From CAVOJY01 sp963696405 (GTDB lineage Bacteria; Chloroflexota; Limnocylindria; Limnocylindrales; CSP1-4): a stretch of DNA of 64,000 bases. The stretch covers positions 682,001-746,000 of the forward strand of contig CAVOJY010000006.1 in assembly GCA_963696405.1 (NCBI GenBank), in the 5' to 3' direction. This document shows positions 59,942 to 64,000 of this stretch, one piece after another. Position 1 is the first letter of the stretch, and each line of letters starts with the position of its first letter. Under the pieces are notes generated by a model. That model saw nothing but the letters and a program-made list of their open reading frames with translations. It made no database searches and had not been told where the DNA came from. A program made the translations under genes and the position numbers.

Positions 59942-61909
59942 TCACCGCACGGCCATGACGAGGAAGGCAGCTGCCATGGCGAGCAGCCCGAACGCGATCC
60001 CGAGCGCGTAATTCTGGACCCGCCCGGTCTGGATATGGCTGAGGCCGCGCCCCGACGACCGGACAAGCTCGCCGATGTCGTTCACCGTGCCGTCCACGAT
60101 GTTCGTGTCGAACCACCAGGCGGCGCGGGCGACGGCCCCGCCGAAGCGATAGAAGACGGCGTGGTTGATGTCGTCGAACCACCACTTCGCAGCCGAGGCG
60201 ACGTAGAGCGGGTGCAGCCGCCGGGTCCAGCGCTCAACGACCCCAGGCTCGGGGGCGACGTCCCGGCCCGGGAGGCGGATGCCGAAGAGCCGAACCGCGA
60301 CCACCATGCCGAGGGCGGCGACCGTGACGCTCACGAGAATGAGCGCGCCATCCACGCCGAAGAACTCGAAGGGGGCGGGCTCATGGCCGAGCACCGCCTG
60401 TGCCTGCTCGAAGACCGGCTCGAGCCACGTCGCAATGAGGCCGTGCTCGGGCGGCCACCCGATCGCGAGCCCCAGGAACGCCGACGGGATGGCCAGGAGG
60501 ATGAGCGGGATCGTCATCGACCGAGGGGACTCGTGGACCTTGTCCGCGACCTCTGGATCGACGTGGCTCGGCCCGTAGAACGTCTTGCCCATGAGCCGGA
60601 ACATGTAGAACGCGGTGAGGGCGGCCACGAGCACGCCCACGGCCCAGACCCAGTAGAACCCGAACTTGAAGCTCTCGCCCAGGATCGAGTCCTTGCTCAG
60701 GAAGCCGGAGAGGGGCGGGATGCCGGCGATCGCGAGCGCGCCGACGAGCATCGTGGCGTGGGTAATGGGGATCTTCCGCCATAGGCCGCCCATCCGGTTC
60801 ATGTCCTGCTCCCCGTGGACGGCGTGGATGACCGAGCCCGAATCGAGGAAGAGCAGGCCCTTGAAGAAGCCATGGGCAACGAGGTGGAAGATCGCCGCGA
60901 CGTACGCGCCGACGCCGAGCGCGGCGAACATGTAGCCGAGCTGGGAGAGCGTGGAGTACGCCAGGACGCGCTTGATGTCCCTCTGGGTGAGGGCAATCGT
61001 GGCGGCCAGGATCGCGGTGAAGATCCCGATCGCTGCCACGACCACCATGGCCGTGGACGACTGGACGAAGATGGGGTTCGTCCGCGCGACCATGTATACG
61101 CCGGCGTTCACCATGGTCGCGGCGTGGATGAGGGCGCTGACCGGGGTGGGGCCCTCCATGGCGTCGGGGAGCCAGACGTGGAGCGGGAACTGGGCGCTCT
61201 TTCCGACCGCGCCGGCGAAGACGCAGAGCGCGACCACCGTCACCACCCACGCCGGGATCTCGCCGCCCGCGGCCTTCTCGGGGAAGATCGTGAAGACGTC
61301 GCTGAAGTTCAGCGAGCCCACGATCGTCCAGATGGCGAAGATGCCGATGGCGAGCCCGAGGTCGCCGATGCGGTTGACCAGGAAGGCCTTCTTCGCCGCC
61401 AGCGCGGCGCTGCGGCGCCTGTACCAGAAGCCGATGAGCGCGTAGCTCGAGAGGCCCACGAGCTCCCAGGCCACGAAGAGGAGCAGGAAGTTCGCCGCCA
61501 GCACCAGCAGCAGCATGCTGAACATGAAGAAGTTCAGGAACGCGAAGAAGCGCCAGCGCCCCGGATCGTGGGCCATGTACCCGATCGAGTACACGTGGAC
61601 CAGCATGCCCACCGTGGTGACGACGATGAGGAGCACGGCCGTCAGGTTGTCCACGGCGAAGTTGACGCCGACCTCGAACGTACCGGCCGGGATCCAGCGG
61701 TAGAAGGTGAATTCCAGGCCCTCCGGACCGAAGGCGCCGGTCAGCGCCTGGAAGACGACCACCATGGCAATGGCCCAGGTGACGAGCACGAGGGGAACGG
61801 CGAAGAGCCACGGCCTCGCGTTGAGGCGCGGGCCGACCGCCAGCGTCAGGACGCAGCCGAGGAGCGGGAGCGCGATGAGCAGGAGGACAAGGGTCTCGCT
61901 GGCCGTCAC
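59942..61909 (-). CDS. nuoL: NADH-quinone oxidoreductase subunit L
   Basis: 655 residues with a GTG start, the largest pump subunit. Landmarks are FAVDNLTAVLLIVVTTVGML, LFVAWELVGLSSYALIGFWY (conserved Glu), SAQFPLHVWLPDAMEGPTPV, and DIKRVLAYSTLSQLGYMFAA. The C terminus carries the long lateral helix region with a final helix. GTG at 61909 lies 5 nt after the nuoK stop. Confidence 0.95.
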   Translation of the reverse strand: MTASETLVLLLIALPLLGCVLTLAVGPRLNARPWLFAVPLVLVTWAIAMVVVFQALTGAFGPEGLEFTFYRWIPAGTFEVGVNFAVDNLTAVLLIVVTTVGMLVHVYSIGYMAHDPGRWRFFAFLNFFMFSMLLLVLAANFLLLFVAWELVGLSSYALIGFWYRRRSAALAAKKAFLVNRIGDLGLAIGIFAIWTIVGSLNFSDVFTIFPEKAAGGEIPAWVVTVVALCVFAGAVGKSAQFPLHVWLPDAMEGPTPVSALIHAATMVNAGVYMVARTNPIFVQSSTAMVVVAAIGIFTAILAATIALTQRDIKRVLAYSTLSQLGYMFAALGVGAYVAAIFHLVAHGFFKGLLFLDSGSVIHAVHGEQDMNRMGGLWRKIPITHATMLVGALAIAGIPPLSGFLSKDSILGESFKFGFYWVWAVGVLVAALTAFYMFRLMGKTFYGPSHVDPEVADKVHESPRSMTIPLILLAIPSAFLGLAIGWPPEHGLIATWLEPVFEQAQAVLGHEPAPFEFFGVDGALILVSVTVAALGMVVAVRLFGIRLPGRDVAPEPGVVERWTRRLHPLYVASAAKWWFDDINHAVFYRFGGAVARAAWWFDTNIVDGTVNDIGELVRSSGRGLSHIQTGRVQNYALGIAFGLLAMAAAFLVMAVR

Positions 61910-61914
61910 CGCCG

Positions 61915-62226
61915 CTACTCCCGCATCGAGTCGTACTCGTCAACCAGCGGGGTGCGCCGGTTGCGGAAGATGGCGATGACGATCGCGAGGCCCACGGTGG
62001 CCTCGCCCGCGGCCACGGCCATGACCATGAGGGCCATGACCGACGCGTGGACGGTGAGTGCGGGGATGAACGCCCCGAACGCGACGATCGAGAGGTTCAC
62101 GGCGTTCAGCATGAGTTCGATCGACATGAGCATGGCGATGGCGTTGCGGCGGGCGAGGAAGCCAAACATGCCGATGGCGAAGAGGAGGCCCGAGAGCGCG
62201 AGGTAGGCCTCCAGGGATCCGCTCAC
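61915..62226 (-). CDS. nuoK: NADH-quinone oxidoreductase subunit K
   Basis: 103 residues with three membrane helices. The helix II glutamate lies in AMLMSIELMLNAVNL and a second in VAAGEATVGLAIVIAIFR; both carry protons along the membrane arm. GAGGATTGACGGC precedes the GTG at 62226. Length and sequence match the family closely. Confidence 0.95.
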   Translation of the reverse strand: MSGSLEAYLALSGLLFAIGMFGFLARRNAIAMLMSIELMLNAVNLSIVAFGAFIPALTVHASVMALMVMAVAAGEATVGLAIVIAIFRNRRTPLVDEYDSMRE

Positions 62227-62230
62227 GCCG

Positions 62231-62785
62231 TCAATCCTCCGTCCCCGGCTCGTCCTCGCGCTTGGCGAGGAACACGCCGCCGATCACTGCGGCAAGGAGG
62301 AGGACGCTGACCACCTCGAGCGGAAGGACGTACTCGTCGAGGAGCAGCCGGGCGACGGCGTCGGTCGCGGTGTGGCTCGCGGTCGAGGTTGCGCCCGGCC
62401 ACGCGGCGGCCGTCACGACCGCGCCGAGCGTTGCGGCGAGGGCGATCGCCGCAACGGCAGCCGCCCACGCCTGGCGGTGGAAGACGAGGCGCACCGGGCC
62501 CAGCTTCGTCTGGGTCAGCATGATCGCGAAGAGCATCAGGACGGCGACGGCGCCGATGTAGATGAGCACCTGTGCGGCAGCCACGACCGGCGCGTTCAGG
62601 AGGACGTAGATGCCCGCCAGCGCCGCGAACGAGGTGATGAGCGCGAGGCCCGAGCGGATGATGTCCCTCGAAAGGACGACGAAGAGGGCCGACGCGACGA
62701 GCGCGCCGCCGAGGACGAGGAACAGGAGGTCGTTCCACGTCCAGTTGAGCAGCGGGAGCGTGAGTCCGCCGATGCCGTCGCTCAC
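62231..62785 (-). CDS. nuoJ: NADH-quinone oxidoreductase subunit J
   Basis: 184 residues with about five membrane helices. GLALITSFAALAGIYVLLNA and QVLIYIGAVAVLMLFAIML are the conserved helix 3 region, with the Tyr and Gly-Ala bend needed for coupling. The GTG at 62785 overlaps the upstream gene's stop by 4 nt. The order J-K-L-M-N is the standard distal part of the operon. Confidence 0.93.
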   Translation of the reverse strand: MSDGIGGLTLPLLNWTWNDLLFLVLGGALVASALFVVLSRDIIRSGLALITSFAALAGIYVLLNAPVVAAAQVLIYIGAVAVLMLFAIMLTQTKLGPVRLVFHRQAWAAAVAAIALAATLGAVVTAAAWPGATSTASHTATDAVARLLLDEYVLPLEVVSVLLLAAVIGGVFLAKREDEPGTED

Positions 62786-64000
62786 CGGCTCACGTTCCTT
62801 CCGTTCCCGTCGCTCCCACCCGGGGCGAGCCAGTCGCGCTCGCGCCGGACGTAGCTGATCTCCGTATCGCGGTCCATGGCCGCGATGGCCATGAGGTCGA
62901 TCATGGGCTCCTCGCGGCTCTCGTGGGCAAGCTCGAAGTCGGGACCGCAGCGGAGCGCATCGTACGGGCAGGCGTCCACGCAGATCCCGCAGAGGATGCA
63001 GCGGCTCTCATCCACATCGTACTTCTCGAGCACCCGCGGTTTCGGCATGAGCGCGCCGGTCGGGCAGGTCTCGGCGCAGCGGCCGCAGGACACACAGGGC
63101 GTGTCGTTCAGGCTCATGTCGAGCGGCGTCGTCACGAGCGTGTCGATGCCAAGGCGCATGAAGTCGTAGCAGGCCGCGCCCACGACCTCCTTGCAGACGT
63201 TCGCGCAGCGCCCGCAGTCGATGCAGCGCGACGGCTCCCGCAGGATGAAGGCGTGGCTGTCGTCGCGGACGTAATCGTGGTTGTACCCGGTGAAGCGGTT
63301 CTCCGTCACGCTGCGGTGGCTCAGGCCGGTGCGATCCGGGTCGAGGGTGCGGAGTGTCGTGCCGTACTCGATCCCGAGGCGCCGCAGGTCGCAGAACCCG
63401 ATGGCCTCGCAGGTGCACTGGAGGCAGCGCCGCGATTCGGCCATCGCCTCTTCCTGCGTGTACGGGATCTCGTACTCCACGTAGCTCGCGCCGCGCACCT
63501 CGGGAGGCATCGCCTTCAGGCGGTAGCGCGGCTCCTTCGCCTCGCCCGTGTAGGGGACGATGGAGAGGAACTGGGGTTCCGGCTCGGCGAGCGTCTGGCG
63601 GGTCCGGATCTCCCCGAGATCCTTCCCCCGCAGGTACGCGTCGATGGCGTACGCGGCGCGCCGGCCCTCCGCGACGGCCTGGACGACGGTGGAGGCGCCG
63701 ATCCGGACGTCGCCGGCGCCGAAGACACCCGGCCGGCCGGTGTCGAAGGTGACCGCGTCGGCCGCGAGGCGCCGGTTCTTCGTCGCGCCGACCCCCTCTG
63801 CACCCGTCGCCGCCCAGGACAGGTCGGGCCCCTGCCCGATGGCCAGGAGCACGCGGTCGCATTCGATCACGAACTCGGTTCCCGCGACCGGCTCCGGACG
63901 TCGCCGACCGGAGGCGTCGGGCGCCCCCATCTGCATGCGCTGAAACTCGACGCCGGTCGCCCGGTTCCGGTCGTCCACCAGCACCCGCGTCGGTGCCGCC
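62782..64000 (-). CDS. GltD-like FAD oxidoreductase fused to a multi-[4Fe-4S] ferredoxin domain (5' end off the window)
   Basis: 406 residues are visible; the start lies beyond 64000. The first part is the end of a GltD-type flavoprotein: CDRVLLAIGQGPDLSW and RPGVFGAGDVRIGASTVVQA (the FAD/NAD-binding GxGD). A Cys cluster, RRCLQCTCEAIGFCDLRR, follows. The C-terminal half holds three CX2CX2CX3C motifs: CIDCGRCANVCKEV, CVSCGRCAETCPTG and CILCGICVDACPYDAL, the last two like NuoI. It overlaps nuoJ by 4 nt, so it is translated with complex I subunits. I infer that it takes the NuoI place or feeds electrons into the complex. Confidence 0.75.
   Translation of the reverse strand, partial: AAPTRVLVDDRNRATGVEFQRMQMGAPDASGRRRPEPVAGTEFVIECDRVLLAIGQGPDLSWAATGAEGVGATKNRRLAADAVTFDTGRPGVFGAGDVRIGASTVVQAVAEGRRAAYAIDAYLRGKDLGEIRTRQTLAEPEPQFLSIVPYTGEAKEPRYRLKAMPPEVRGASYVEYEIPYTQEEAMAESRRCLQCTCEAIGFCDLRRLGIEYGTTLRTLDPDRTGLSHRSVTENRFTGYNHDYVRDDSHAFILREPSRCIDCGRCANVCKEVVGAACYDFMRLGIDTLVTTPLDMSLNDTPCVSCGRCAETCPTGALMPKPRVLEKYDVDESRCILCGICVDACPYDALRCGPDFELAHESREEPMIDLMAIAAMDRDTEISYVRRERDWLAPGGSDGNGRNVSR

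Noticed and set aside
1..64000. CRISPR arrays, insertion sequences, tRNA and rRNA genes
   Set aside because: I saw no regular spaced repeats, transposase-like protein or tRNA-like cloverleaf in the gaps. Absence is by eye and not proven; tRNA scanning software would settle it.

Overview
This 64 kb window is a G+C-rich bacterial chromosome segment that spans the replication origin neighbourhood. The origin core is rpmH-rnpA-yidD-yidC-jag on the minus strand and dnaA-dnaN-recF-DUF721 on the plus strand, with DnaA boxes between dnaA and dnaN. The base composition, frequent GTG starts, DUF4389 and VanW proteins, GT-C glycosyltransferases and a NuoJKLMN block suggest an uncultured Chloroflexota-like (Terrabacteria) organism. 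That placement is an inference from gene content, not from a phylogeny.

Layout. (1) 1-20.7 kb is a catabolic region. It holds the end of a SIS protein, an APC permease, a class III aminotransferase, a TIM-barrel isomerase, a GntR regulator, an amino-sugar cluster (DegT aminotransferase, GH4, cupin phosphoglucose isomerase, ROK kinase, UROD-like protein, NagA), a class V aminotransferase, a second class III aminotransferase, an aldose-epimerase-like protein, an SDR, an M24 peptidase and an MttB-like methyltransferase. Several of these reading frames are broken by single-base indels, and two stubs of genes are present, so this region is either decaying or poorly sequenced. (2) 20.7-34.9 kb holds the cell-envelope and replication genes around the origin, a pseudo-phosphatase-like membrane protein and a bifunctional nuclease. 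(3) 34.9-44.2 kb holds GT-C and GT2 glycosyltransferase genes, including an 1818-residue fusion of two GT-C modules with a propeller-like insert. (4) 44.2-50.6 kb is an operon-like minus-strand set for inositol phospholipid and mannoside-like glycolipid synthesis (CDP-alcohol transferase, inositol-phosphate synthase, two acyltransferases, PHP protein, PimA-like transferase). (5) 50.6-56.4 kb holds an ArsR regulator, an MFS exporter, a CorA-like channel, a sortase-like protein, a TlpA-like thioredoxin and trehalose phosphatase. (6) 56.9-64 kb is the distal part of a complex I operon (N, M, L, K, J) led by a flavoprotein-ferredoxin fusion that runs off the window.

The parts most worth attention are the GT-C/PMT fusion with an inserted propeller, the membrane-anchored PP2C-like protein lacking its metal motifs, the PIM-like lipid cluster outside its usual actinobacterial setting, the GMS variant of CorA, the sortase with Ser in place of Cys, the GltD-ferredoxin protein next to nuoJ, and a recurrent TAnnnT box 6-10 nt before start codons that suggests leaderless transcripts.
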